64,000 nucleotides of DNA from Diplodia intermedia. Lineage: Eukaryota > Ascomycota > Dothideomycetes > Botryosphaeriales > Botryosphaeriaceae. Positions 11,013 to 23,683 of this stretch are shown here, one piece after another. Location: contig JAKEKT010000073.1 of assembly GCA_021495925.1 (NCBI GenBank), positions 1-64,000 of the forward strand, in the 5' to 3' direction. A program made the position numbers and the translations under genes. The notes beneath the pieces were generated by a model that did not search any database, was not told the DNA's origin, and was given only the letters and a program-made list of their open reading frames with translations. Position 1 is the first letter of the stretch, and every line of letters begins with the position of its first letter.

Positions 11013-12679
11013 GCATTGACTCGCTAGGCCAGAGCTTCTTCCATCAGGCGCCCCATCGAACCACAGACAATTGGCCCATGGTTCGTGGGTCGCGGCTGGC
11101 GTGATCAACACTACGGTCGTCGTCAGGCATCTTTGCTGCGGCGCCGGAGATCCCATCATGGGGTTCGCGCAAACCCGGGACGACGACTTCGGGTTCCAGC
11201 ACCCTTTTGCTGCTGGACCCTGCCTCGTCTCCCGCCGACCAGTTATCTCCTTAGCATCGCCTTGCTATTCCATCATCGGATAGGACCGATGTACTACTCC
11301 CCTCTGCAGTGGTCTCGGACTTGGATCGGGGACGTCATCGTGGCTCACACGTATCCGTTTCACCATTGCTCCAAGGTCCAGCACCAAGAGGGAAGGAAAG
11401 AAAAAAAAAGAACCATCTTCTCCTCCACGGGCACTTGCTGCCTCGCATGGCACTCGCCATCTGATATCTCATCTTGTCACTCGGTCTTTCCTTTGGGACT
11501 GCTCTCCTTTCTCTTATATCATCTCTCTCTCTCCTCGGACGGCAAATCACCGCGACGGATCTCCTTATGTTGACGTCTCCTTTGTATGACTGTCTACTTG
11601 TTAGAATCTTTTACTGGCGTAAACATTGGAGTCTCTCTCTTACTTGTCACAAAATTTAAAATTTCATTCTCTCTAGTGCTGAATCGGGCTAAGGCGTTCC
11701 ACTAAAAGACAAGGGACATGGGCATCATTGGGCACACACACACATGGGCGTTTGGAAAGACGGGGGGGTCAAAATTAGACTGGTTTCTTGTGCCTGGTTG
11801 CACGAAATCTCATCATAGACGATCAATCGCGCGTGGACCCTTTTTTTAGTGGAGAAACAAGATGCGATCAAAACGAAATGCATTGATTCCCCATTCCGAT
11901 TCTATCCGCACTTTGCCGGTCTTTCCGGTGATCCTGACTGCTTGTGTACTACTTACTACCCTATCCAATCTTTTCGCTTGGGGCCCTGATTGACCATAGC
12001 GCTCGTGCTTCCGTCCCTTGCATGACATACAGACAGACCGCCCGTAGCCTCTCCCTCGTGATGCAAGACTCGATCTTTCCTAATCCAGCAAGACGCCGCC
12101 CGAAAAGGAAAAGAGACAGCGGACTGTCTCTTTTCCAGCCAGCCCGCCGATGAATGCAAAGGAAATCGCATTACTCGCCGTCGCAATGCAAAAAAGGGAA
12201 TAGGCAGGGAAGGAAAAAGAAAAAAAAGGAAATTTGGGGGACGCGATCGGACGAAGAAGCAAAAACAGAAGCAAATGATGCATGCAGCCTCATGGTTGTT
12301 GTTGTTCTTTTTCCGATCTTCTCCAGCAAAAGCAAAGCAAAGCAAACAACAGCAGCAGCAATTGCCCCGCCATAAGCCCGATATCTCCATCATCGCCTTG
12401 TCCTTTCGCCAAGATATTGCTTTTTTTTGGTCATGTGTCCAGTTTCCCCACAAGAGGGCGGGCAGTGGCAGTGCTCGTTCGCCTCGGGGGGAGGGGCAAG
12501 GGAAAAAAAAACTAACTTTGTCCTTATCAACAACCGGGTCAAGCCGAGCGAGATGCGCGCGCGTTCGTTACCTAGACGAGCCGTAGCAGCAAAGCAGCCA
12601 GCCCAGCCCAGCTGAAAGCAGCAACCCCACTAGTGCCACGGGCCCCGGCAACGCGTGATGATTGGTCGCACATCCCAGA
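11013..12679. other. Intergenic/UTR region between convergent genes
   Basis: No coding region found. It is full of T-rich and A-rich runs and contains one perfect hairpin (listed separately). It lies between the 3' ends of the small acidic protein and the DUF3602-like gene, so much of it may be 3' UTR. Confidence 0.45.
12107..12136. repeat. Perfect 13-bp inverted repeat with 4-base loop
   Basis: Arms GGAAAAGAGACAG (12107-12119) and CTGTCTCTTTTCC (12124-12136) are exact reverse complements around CGGA. If transcribed it makes a strong hairpin in the 3' region shared by two convergent genes. Confidence 0.9.
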
Positions 12680-14255
12680 TTAAACACGTGTTGTGGCGCT
12701 GCTGCTACTGCTGCGGCTGGCGATCACTACGCTGCTGTTGGTACTGCCACCGGCTGACGACGTCTGGCCGGCGCTGAAGCAGCGCGAGCAGGAGCAGATG
12801 GTGCTGCGGCCGGTGCCGGAGCCAGAGCCGGAGCTAGACGGGGGTTGATGTTGGCGGTGGGCGTTGTTGCCGTTGTTGCGCGCGAAGCTCGGGTCCGTGG
12901 TGGTGATGTCGGAGCGAAGGCTGGTCAGGACTTTACCTGCACGTCATAACATGCCCGCATTAGCGCCGCGTCCGTACAGTGGTCAGACAATTTTTTTTGT
13001 TGTTGTCGTCGTTGCTGTCAGTGCTGCGACAAAAAAAGAAGGGAATAACGAAATATGACGTTGTGATGGGGGCACGCAGGCATTGATGGGGGAGTATGGG
13101 GATGGTGGCGGCTCGTGTGTGTGTGCGCGGACGTCCGCCCCCTGCTCTCAGCTTCTTCGTCTCCCCCCCTCCCTCATTATTCTCCGCCGCTCTTCCGCTC
13201 CGCTGCCAGTGTGCGGGCAGTTCGTCGCCGCCTCACTTCTTAGACCGGCCCTCGCTCCATCTCTCCCAATTTGCCCAAGTTTCTTTTCTTTTTTCTTTTT
13301 TCCCCAATTCCAATCTCTTGGAACGACAATGATCCCTTTCCGCCGTCATCACTCGGTCTCGCTTCGCGCCCTCCCCCCCAGGTCCACCACAACAACCGAG
13401 AATACATCTCGCACTTTTTTACAGGCCGAGCTCCGGTCAAATTGCGCCCTGCATATGCATCCCCACATCATGACCGGTACCTGCGTCGAGAAGCCCCACC
13501 GCCTCGGCGACCCCATGGCCCCCACCGCATAGGGTTCTCAGCTTTCCTCGAAACAACGACACACGACCACGTCACCGCCATCGCTATCCCCAATGCGGTC
13601 CCATCACACGAGATGAGGGCTTGGAGAGAGCGACACACACACGTGCACGCACACACAGCATCGTAGTGCCCGAGGGAAAGAAGACGAGAGCGAAGAAGGG
13701 GCGAACAAGGGTGGGTAGGCAAAGGGTACGCAAAGAAGAATAGGAAAGCCATGAAGGCTATATTAGTAACTCACGGAAATTCCCCGCGCCGCCAATTCCG
13801 TGGCTGACGTAGCGATAGACCCTGCGCCGCCTCTTCCCGCTCCTCCCGGCCCCGTCGTTCTCCTTATCTTCCTCGCTTCCTCCCCTCGCCTTCATCTTGC
13901 CCTTGGCGGCTGCCGTCGGCGTCGTCGTGGTTTTCGTATTCGACGACCGCTCCTTGGGCAACGGAACGAGCGGGATCGCGTCGTCGTCGTCGTCCTCACC
14001 GCCGTCGTCGAAGCCGAGGAAGACGTTGTCGAACGAGTCGCCGTCGGCGTCGCGCTCGCCCGTCGCCATCGGCGTGTGCGGAGTGGATGAGGCGTCGCCG
14101 TTGTTGTCCGAGCTCTTCGTCGTCATGGGGCGGCGGGGCGCGCGACCGGCGTCGGGGCCGTGGTTGCGGCCGGAGAGCAGGTGGCGGGGCAGCGTGCTGT
14201 TGTTTCGCGGACCATCGCTGGTGGCGGTGGGGCGCGGGTTCACGAGCGAGAGCAT
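12680..14255 (-). CDS. GIGGAGN-motif protein, DUF3602-like, with an 838-nt intron
   Basis: Exon 1 (14255-13775) ends in VYRYVSHGIGGAGNF plus one base before a GTGAGT donor. Exon 2 (12936-12680) begins after GTGCAG and continues KVLTSLRSD to a stop; the join restores an arginine and gives 245 residues. Fungal DUF3602 proteins carry repeated GRGGAGN-type motifs; here one GIGGAGN copy is seen, so the assignment is by motif only. Exon 1 has an acidic patch (GGEDDDDD) and a basic RSGKRRRR stretch; exon 2 is low-complexity, rich in Ser, Gly and Asn with a CSCSRC cluster. The protein looks mostly disordered. The intron is far longer than the others in this window; a shorter alternative exon inside it cannot be excluded. 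The function of the family is unknown to me. Confidence 0.6.
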
Positions 14256-17200
14256 GGTTGGTTGCTGCCGGTTTCGCCGTTACGGGCGGAAAACGATTGA
14301 CGGTTGTTGGTGGTGGAGTGAGGCGTTCGGGCTGAGGTTGGCCGTCGATGCGTGTCGTGCGCGCCCCTTGCTTCAATGGACGGGCGGGTTTACGCGAGCG
14401 CAGCAGCCTTGTCTTGCTTGCTGTTTTGGTGGTGTGTGGGCAAGACTTGGGCGAAGCTCGGCGATGGCGGTGGTGGGCGGCCGGAATGCGGTGGTGGTTT
14501 CGCGACGGATGGCGGTTGTGGAGCTGTCGAGGAAAAACAAGTGTGCTGTGACGAGAGGCAGGAAAGGTGGATGTGAGGCAGGCGACACGAGGAGGAAGGA
14601 GCTGGTGGAGGTGACTGCTTGGTCTTTCCCGATGTGGCCGGTGGGCGAGTGTGGGGGGCCTCAATATGGAGGAAACGCCCACGCCGGAGACGAGGAAATT
14701 AGGCAGGTCAGGAATCCGCGACAGTAGTCTGCGACAACGAGCACAATTGACAGCTCAGCAGGCGCGAGAATCGGCGCGACTGCACACACGGAGAGGGGGG
14801 AGTGCCTGAAGGCAAGCAGCATGACGCGCCGGACGGCCAATGGGCTGGCGTGCGTGAGGTATGCGTGGGAACGGCATGCAGGCAGTCGTCATGGTGTAGA
14901 CGGCAAGTGACCGGAGGATCTGCGTCGCCGTTTCAAGGCGGGCGGGAGGGAAGCGGCGCCCCACGTCCGCCGCTGTGTCTCCGGAGGCATCATTGGCTCG
15001 TCGTGCGAGGGTGCGCCGTGACACGATGCAATGCCAGTATCGTTGAGCAGCGCGGCCACCTACCCGGCGAAGCTGCAGCTCCATTCTCGTCCACGTGAAG
15101 CTCTCGAAGGCAGGCCGGCTGCGACAGCGGAGCACGGCTGCCCGACGATAATGACTGGAGTTTAGCCTATCTCCCACGCCGACGCGGCGATGAGTACACA
15201 GAGTCGGTAATCTGAGATAGGCGATCTGCAGGGATCGACCGACCCGCCCGCAACCTCGTCACTGGCCACACGATGAAACGAGAGGTCGAATTGGGCATCC
15301 TTCTAGAAGGACTTTTCGAAGGCCTTGGCGGGCTAGCTGGCTCCATCGGGCTGTCTTTTTCAGACTCCTTCAGAGCCTACCAAACGCCACGCCAGCCCTA
15401 CGACATTGTCGCCTCGACGACGGGGCATCATTTGATCCCCGACCGTCACCGCCTGTTCGTGGTTGGTGTTGGGCAACGGCGCACGGCAGCCGGCTATCTG
15501 CTATCGCCCTAGCCCACTGCACCGTCGGGCGCTACCGGCCACCATGGCTGGCGCGTCGAACGGCGGCGCTACCGGCAGGTACGCTACTGTGCTACCGTCT
15601 CTTAGCAACAGGCACCGCTCAGAAGCTTATAGGTGTAGTGGTGGTGCTACCTGCCCGCACAGAGCCTCATCAGTCCACCCTCCGCCTAAGGATCCACAGG
15701 GTCCAGTCGGCGCTTTTTCGAGACGCTTCGACCATTCATTCCATTTTCCTTCCACCGCGCTTCGAGAAGAACGAGGAAACAAAGAAGCGACAGCTAATTT
15801 CCGACTCTTCCCGTGCCCGAGTGTCCCCGCGAATGCCGGTGGGACAGGCTGAGTGCCACATTTCTCTCCGCGGAGCTTGCTACGATGCGATAGCAGTGCG
15901 CATGATGCAATGCCCATGTTCGCGTCTCCGCCTGCGACGCGCGAACACTGGCGTAACGTCACAACTCTTTTGCCAAGGGCGCAAAGCCGCGTCCCATGGA
16001 TCAGACTCTCAACAGAAAAAAAAAAGTGAATAGTGCTCAGTACACCTCTCGACGCGTGCAGGCGGGAAGGGAAAAAAAAAAGGGCATGATTCTTACGGTA
16101 GCCCAACGTCATGAATGACCAGGGGCAGCCTCGCAAGGCGAACAGCAAGGACACACCGGCGGTGACGACAGGGCGACCGCAAGTGCCCGGCGCGAAGGAA
16201 TGCTGGAGGCGAGACGATGGAAAAACGGCGTCGCGCCGGGCTAGGTGGCGAAGAGCCGGTCAGAGCGCCGCCAAGGTCGCCGCCGTCGATCCCTCATTTT
16301 TCTCTCCTCGTAGCCTGCCGCTTGTGGTCCGAGAAGACCCTGCAAAAAGTACGAGGTTACGGGGTACGACAACGGGCGTGCCAGCTGGTACCGGCGCATG
16401 CATTCTGGTTCAACAATGCTGGTGGAATTTACGGGAAGGGGGGCTGGATGTCTATTCTGGAGCTGAGGAGCGTGCGACAGAGCGTGCGTGCGTGCGTGCG
16501 TGCCCGTGTGTAGGGAGATTTGGGGCTCTGCGGCGCTGGCTGCCGCTGTGGTGAAACATGACACAGGCTGCCGTGGTGTGTGCGGGCTGCTGCTCAGCCA
16601 CCTCCCCCCATCAGCTAGCCAGGCACGGACGACAAAAAGGTGATGACAGGCACGGTCGACCCCGGACAGGGGAAAAAGAAACGAGAGAAGGAAAAAGGAA
16701 GAAAAGGCTGCCTGGGGTACCCGTCCACGCGCCAGGCACCAAACAACATTGCGATTGCAGCCCGTGCACCCTCTCCCCAGGTCACTGCTCGGCATCACCG
16801 AGCCCCCCGGCTGAAATGCCCCGAGATTTACGGCATTGGCCAGTAGGCTGTTCAGCTGCGTGCTAGCGCGCCTTTGCTTTTTTTCGTTCTTTCTTTTTTC
16901 CAGATACCTGGCTTCAACGCGTGGGAAAGGAAAGAAAGTGTGGAAAGGATCGATCGAGCCGGCCGACCCCAGTTGATCTACGGATTGATTGATTGCTTGG
17001 TCAATGCAGAACCCACTTTGCTGACCGCATCGCTGGTAACGAATCTCTGCGTAAGTATAGTGGGTCGGCGAGCTTCTTTCCTACTACTTTACATTCTCTG
17101 CCTCGGTAGTGCCATGGTTGGGCAGCAGTCACCATCAGAGAAAAGCCAACAAAAAATGAAACGAAAAAAAAATTCGGAGAGCCAATGATGGGGCTGACAT

Positions 17201-20200
17201 GAGCGCGCTGACGAACAACTGGCGAGCAGCCTGGTGGGGATCCCTCCAACCAAACGCTGCGCCAATCCCCTTTGCTTTTAGTTCCTGTTTCCTTTTTCCC
17301 AAAGAGCGGCTGGCGCGACAGGGATCAACTACCTACGCGAGATTGTCGCGCCAGCCAGCTACCGTCTGCCAACAACAAAGGAAGCCTCCTTCTCGACGGG
17401 CTTTCCTGTGGCGCGGCTGAGCACCGCGACTTGAGCGGCCCCCCTCCCTGCTGCCTGGCCATCTGGTGCGACCGGGAGGCGCTGGGGATTGGCGAATTGG
17501 GGCAATGGAACCGGCGTGGCTTCCCACGGCTCCTCATTTCTCGACGCATCCGATGGGTGCGGGATACGTTGCACGACGTGAGACGTGCCACGATGATGCT
17601 GAGCACACGCACCGAAATAAACATCCAGGCAGTTGCCGTGCCGCTGCCGCACTGACGGGCTTACCGGGTGCGCGTTTGCCCTTCTCGCTGCCGGCATGGC
17701 TTCTTTCCTCGTTCCATGGAAGGGCAGTGAAGGAGACTGGGAACACGCGTCGCGGTATAAGGCGGTCGTTCGACATTCACCTGGGCGTACGTTTGTTCCC
17801 TGTCTTGTTCGCCTTGGCGGCGCTCGTGTTGCTGAGCGGAGCCACGTCTTTTATTTCTCACTGCTCTCTCTCTCTCTCGGATCGGGTCCCACTGTGTTGG
17901 TTCGGTCCAAGGCGGTGCTTCGTGTTGCGTCGGCGGCAGGCTGGCCCGTTGGGCTCGGGACTCAAGGTTTCACGGTAGTGTAGACGCGGGTACGTAATAT
18001 GGTGTGCGATTCATGCTGTGCATAGCCGTCCGGGGTGGTTGGTCCATCGGTATTCGGATGCGCGGGAGACATGTAGGGTGCCGGAGTGTCACAAATGATG
18101 ATCTCCTGCATTGAGGAAGGAAGGACGGTTGTGGCGTGAATTCAGACAAGGCCAGAAACATCGAAGAGACGGCTTTTGTTCGATCCGAAGGGCTATGCAT
18201 GTTGCGATGGATGACGCAGTGATTCTTCGCATCGCGGAACGACGCATCTCAGGTCATTGGGCATGAAACCAAGCCGCACCGTCTCAGCTTGGCAGCTTCG
18301 GAGCCATGTCAATTTATTACCACTCCGCCATGATGATTCAGCAATATGGCGTGACACCAAGGTAGCTCAGCCAAAAAGGTCTGGAGTGCAAAGGGTCAGT
18401 GGTGAGGCCAAAGTGTATATATTAATGACCAAGGCGGTGGAGTAGGCGAGACCCAGCGCCCGTGCTGGCTGCTTCAGAATTATTTGCAATTGTCGCAGGT
18501 TACCTTCGCTATACGGCTAGCGCAACGGCGCGGCTATGAGCGTAAGCGATATTGTAGTCGTCCGGTCAACCTCGGCAGCTGTTGTTGATGCGCACTGTCT
18601 TCGATCATCGTCCAACGTTGTCGATGCGCTTCGTCGATCGTGAGAGAGTAGCTTACGGCGGGGGAACAATAAAGAACATTCGATCTGTTGCTCAGGCCAT
18701 TGTCTCGCCTCACAGGAGTACGTTTGATCCTGAACGTTGGGGTTGCATGACTCGCTTTGGAAAACGGGAGTGGTAGAGGACGCTCCTACAACGATGGGGA
18801 AAAGTACTATGCCCAGAATTCCCCCGCTGGAAGGAGCCGTGGTCTGCAAACTTGAGCCAATCAAGGTTTCCGTTCTCCGAACTCTCGAATGTCTTCTTCC
18901 AGTATACTCACCATTGCACGTACTAGATCGGGTCACACGGAAAGGCTTTATTCTCTCACGACCGAGATTTCGAAGTCAATGTGACCTTCAAATTATTTAC
19001 GAGGAATCACGGTCGAAACCCTGCATGAACTTGGAATGGATTTGAACGTACCGTATCCGGTAGATCCAGATGTCAGCAAATGACGTAGGTGCCTTGTCAT
19101 ATACATCTCGGATTCGAAGCTTAAACACCAACAGCGAGGCTGTAAAAATTGAAAGAACTCTCTCTTGGACGAGTTGTACATCTGAATGTCGCAATCATAC
19201 TACACAGGGGAGTCTGGCCATCTTTCCGACGAGCTGTAGATAGGCTTGGGCACGGTATTGCCTAAGATGGACCGTGAGCAGCTTTTCCGCTTATGTCAAC
19301 CTACCATTGGCCACGAAAAACCGAACTTGGAAAAGTTTGTTGGACTTGGAGAGTAGAGAATTCATTGGGCTCTCAATGCGAACTGGCTCAGCATAAAGAT
19401 AGTAGGCTGCGTAGGCGTCTGATGGACCTGTTGAGGCGCATGGAGTGGGTTTGGGTCTCACTGGGTTCCAGTTGGTGGCGAAAGGTCGGACCACGGCTTG
19501 CTTTGCTGGGTCGAAAGCATCATCGGACGAACGCGCTGCCGAATGCCGTCGGCCTCAGGATCATCCAGAAGAAGTCTCAAGTCTCCTTTCCGAGGCTCGT
19601 GCACGTGTCTCGGGGGTGCAGCATCTGCCGCCCTGCCTCTGAGCTCCCTGACTAGCTTGCTTTCCTTCAGTAGAGCCCGATATCATGCAGTTTCACTGGG
19701 CACTATGACCCTGAGGACCTCGGTATGTACGAAGATCATGTATATGCCGGGTGTTAATTGCGATGTACGCGACGCATGCGGAGACGGGTTTGCTGACTCG
19801 TTTTATCTGATGCCGAGCGCGAACGGCATGGGCGTGTCTCATATCAGCGAGTCGTGAGCAAATTCTCCGAGACGAGGTCTCCTGAGCGGGGCCCTCGTGC
19901 AGATCAGCCGCGAACATCCGACCGTTCATGTCCGCCCGCGCCCAACAGAAGCCACAACTGCAAGATCCGCAGATTAAGCCCCGGCTGTGGCACCGTGATG
20001 GGGAAAGCTTATTGAAGACGCAGTACGTCTCGCCTTTGCCACGGGTGATGGGTGATGACACCTTGCATACCACGGCCCAAAGACGAAATAGTCTGGCAGA
20101 CACAGCCCGCAAGATTTACGCAACCACCGTCTGCTCCTTCATCGACTATGCTGTTATAGGTCTATCTACTATGAATGCAGAGAAGATCGGCCAAGCACCA

Positions 20201-20939
20201 AAGCCCGACACCGGTCACCAGAGTGAGCTGTGCTCTTTTTCCTGACTCTTCAACTCAGCTCCCCAGATTCTCCTCATCTGACTTAGCAACCTGTAGAGTC
20301 ATGCTCGTCCTTACAAACTTATTGTCTGCGCATCCCCTGTGCCTTATCAGCTGACAAATGATACGATAGTTGCGAGTCACAGTGCTGAGCCCTGCATGAC
20401 TTGTGAGAGCCGCGAAATACCGCTGGATCCTTATCACGGCTCAACAGCTGCCCAACTTAAGATCGGCATGTCAGGAGAGGCGCAGTCTCTCTGCTTTGAG
20501 GCGTAGCTAAGCCACACCCCCCGAAAAGGGGCCGTAGAGGTACCAAATGTCTTCCTTGAGACAGTGCATCTGGTAAGGACCAAAGATACTCCTGAACACA
20601 ACATGAACCATCAACTTGAAGATGCATCTCGACTGCAAGTAGTACTGTGGAACCAAGCTCGCGTGAACATCTTGTCGCCATTACCAGTGTTGTGCCTTTA
20701 CGCTGTATTTGTCCACCGTAACATTGAGACCCCCATTCATTTGTTCAATATCAGAACTACCCAAGAGACCACCAATGCTATTTGTTGCTTCGACAAGCTG
20801 AAAGTGTTGACAGTGTGGGAGACAAAGAAAAGAAAAGAAACCCCAACGGCATTGCTTAGTGTATCGGTCTCTTTCCTTCGGGGGTGAGCTGAGGTCAAGA
20901 GATACATATTGTTCGCTCAGCATATTGAGGAGAGCTCTG
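14256..20939. other. 6.7-kb stretch without a supportable gene
   Basis: Contains many short, low-complexity, arginine-rich frames, poly-A and poly-T runs (for example 16016-16082), a CT repeat at about 17862-17879 and a GTGC microsatellite at 16483-16504. No frame shows family motifs or joins by good introns to another. The first kilobase is presumably promoter and 5' UTR of the minus-strand gene starting at 14255. The rest could hold non-coding RNA or old repeats; I cannot identify either. Confidence 0.45.
16483..16504. repeat. (GTGC)n microsatellite
   Basis: Five consecutive four-base CGTG/GTGC units, ending in GCC. No gene overlaps it. Confidence 0.8.
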
Positions 20940-22054
20940 CTAGAGAAGCAAATAATCGGGGTCGTGAGAGAAGCCCCAGTCCGATTCATGAGTGCGGCTC
21001 GGTTGACCAGGTCCGATATTCGCAAATCCACTTGCCTGAGATGCTTCCTCCACGGGCTGGTGATATTCTGGCTCAAAACCACTCCATGATTGGTCATCAG
21101 AGACATAGGATAGGTGAGGCGCAGCTGTAGGCTCCTGAGCTTGCCCATCTCGGGTTTGCGATTGATGAGGGTCCATGATGGTCAACGTCTGATGAATGGA
21201 GTCTTCGCCCTGCCTGGTTTCTTGCGATGCATTCGCATGCGTAGTAGCATTCTCGACGAATTCGACCTTTCGTGGACACGGAACTCGGCGCAGACCTGGT
21301 TGAAGACCGAAAGGACTAAGCGCGGAAGCTGGCCTCTCATTTCCATTGTGAAGTTTTGAGCCGAGTTGATCGACACCATCTGTTCCGTTACGGGAATAAC
21401 CCGTCTGTGGAAGTACGTTTCCAGCTGGTTCACGCCTTGGAATCGTGATCGGAGCTCACAGTCTACGCCGCAACGTGTCAGAAAAGTCAAGAGGTCCTCA
21501 AAGTGTAGAAGTGCGGGTGCTACTTACAAGGACTTGGTGCCTGATCTGGGTTTTCTCCAGGGAAAGCAATGGCATAGATCCTCTTCCATTTTGCTTCTGT
21601 TGACTCGTATCCTTTGCGCCCTCTCTTTTTCAACTTATCAACTTGGTCGGCCGTCAGACCTTCCACCTGCCGCGAACTTGGAGCTTGCGCACATCGCTCA
21701 GGAGCATTTTGATGCTGCAGAAGTTCAGCTTCAACTCGAAAAACTTCCTTGCACCTTAAGCAGTGGAGTGGCCGGCGATGAGTACGGTAGAGATGTTCCC
21801 TGAAGATTAATGTCAGACGAGACTGTGGAACGACGCCAATAGACTTAGTGGACTTACTTCAACCTGGAGATACTGGTAAACGGACCCAAGCAAGTCCTCC
21901 GGATTGGATTCTCAGATGGGTATCGCTTAGCGAACACACAGGCGATACCTTGTGATCGAGCTCCCGATGCACAACTCCGAGACGACTCGGCTGGAAGGTC
22001 GTCAATGTTTTCCACATCGGACATTTCCATGTTTTTCCTCTTCTTAGCAGCCAT
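20940..22054 (-). CDS. Tandem zinc-finger protein, family copy B (frame break or odd intron in last exon)
   Basis: Exon 1 22054-21858, exon 2 21799-21528, exon 3 from 21462. Exon 1 codes a basic N-terminus (MAAKKRKN) and finger 1 (CVFAKRYPS...CLGPF..SRLK). Exon 2 (272 nt) codes KEHLYRTH, finger 2 (HCLRC..H.....C) and EAKWKRIYAIAFP. Exon 3 completes PSPY and the helix GQLPRLVLSVFNQVCAEF. After AEFRVHER (about 21270) the frame runs into a stop at 21182, but a different frame continues naturally (VEFVENATTHANASQ) to an acidic tail ending DWGFSHDPDYLLL at 20940. A 59-nt intron from a weak GTGTCC donor to GCAAG would restore frame; otherwise this is a one-base frameshift. It is closest to copy G (CxFAKR, CLGP, QLPRxVLSVF). 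Putative regulator, role unknown. Confidence 0.65.
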
Positions 22055-23683
22055 GGAATTGAACCGAGAGGTTGAGTATGCGCTCACAACAGCTTCCAGG
22101 TACCTGTGTTTTCCTTACTGTGATACGCCAGTCCAGAAGCGTCTGCCAGTCAGCATACGTCAGCCAAGGATCAACGCAGTTGAAGCCTAGCTGCAGAACG
22201 ATCCCTGCGTGTTAGCCTTTAGTTGCCCAATATAGGAAAAATGGTCAGACTATGTTATTCCATATTCGAAACCTTTTGTGTAGCAGTAGTATTGTACTCA
22301 CAATCGTGAAGATGATCTGGCGATAGTCCGGTTTCTCTAATGGGACTACGGGCGTGCCGAAGTATGAGCAGACCAAACAAAGCAACTGGATTGGTGGATG
22401 GAAAATGGTATATTAGTGTGGCAAGCGGAATTGGGCAAAGAAATAGAATCAACCGAGAGCTACAGTTAGCTTGGTGAATTGAAGCAGACCGTTGAGTAAT
22501 GACTCGGGGATAGAGAGGATAAACTGCATCAGTAATAACTATCTCTGAATTGCATGTTGAGCGGAGTACGCGAGCAAAAGATGGCCAATTTAAAGGAAAG
22601 GTCTCATACTGCGCGTCTTTGGGATGAGGCTCAGAATCGTGAGTTTTGTGGGTCGGATGGCGGGTGCAAGGCTGAAAAAGTGAAAAACACGCGAACGTGG
22701 AATAAGGAGCTCGAGAGTAAAGGAAGCTTCATCTTTAGGCAGCATGTGTAACAATAAAACTAATGCGAACCAATCATACCAAGTCAGCCAGCTGACCGTG
22801 TTGTGCTAAGGTGGGTACCGAACAACGAACGAAATTGGCGGAGGGCTGAATTTCTGCCTCATCGGCCATCATTCGCATCGAAGTGGACAACCCCGGAAGG
22901 AGCGATCTTTGGGATATTGATATTGGCGTGACTTGGCTTTAGGATGCTAGCGAAAGCGCATATGGTAAACAGCACTACCCCCAATCACGGGCCGTGGTGG
23001 GATAATTTGCAGCCGTCCTTCCAAACGGGGTGCTCCTTCGATGGACGGTCTGTCGACTGACCAAGATGGTGTTGAAGCCGCACTGCTGTTCTCACGGCGG
23101 GGTGTCGTTTGCAGCGACTGGCGATACATCATCAGATACCATACATTTGGACCTATTATCGCATTCTTCGGTTTGGAACAGCTTTTGAAGCCGTGACCAG
23201 CTTCATGAAGCCCGTTCCTGACATTTAATCACCCGAAGCAGCTTTTAAAACATGTTCAAGTGCTACAAGATGACTTCAAGAGGGTGAGGGGAGCTGCGAG
23301 CCCTCCTACAAGACGACACTGAGCGCGGGCAAAAGAGCATAGCCAGCATCGCCAACGCAAACGGCGGGGCTGAGCAAGATTCAACGTAAGCAAGGAAGCA
23401 CGTGCTGTTTTGCGATAGGATGCCACGCTGGTGAAAGCGGGGAGAATTGCATGCTGCATGCTGCACGCTGCGCCTCGGCTCAGCTGCTTTGGTTGACCGG
23501 TGCAGGTCGCACTGCAACACCATCAGTGCCGTGCTCATCACGCAAATTCATCCAAAGCAGAGAAAAGCATTGGTACTGATGTGACTATGTACATACAGAA
23601 AAACCGAGATATTTACAACACGATTGTCATATATACAGAGAGAGATCTATGCGTCAACATAGTCCACGCCAGTCTCCCGACAT
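22055..23683. other. Intergenic, no gene seen
   Basis: Region between two finger-family copies on the minus strand. Only short frames without motifs. A GCATGCTGCATGCTGCACGCTGC imperfect repeat lies at about 23450-23475. Confidence 0.5.

Noticed and set aside
16483..16504. GTGC repeat as a CRISPR or regulatory array
   Set aside because: Simple microsatellite without spacers; host is a fungus.
18517..20245. Short frames that might be a hypothetical gene pair
   Set aside because: No homology-like motifs, no consistent introns, composition like surrounding spacer.
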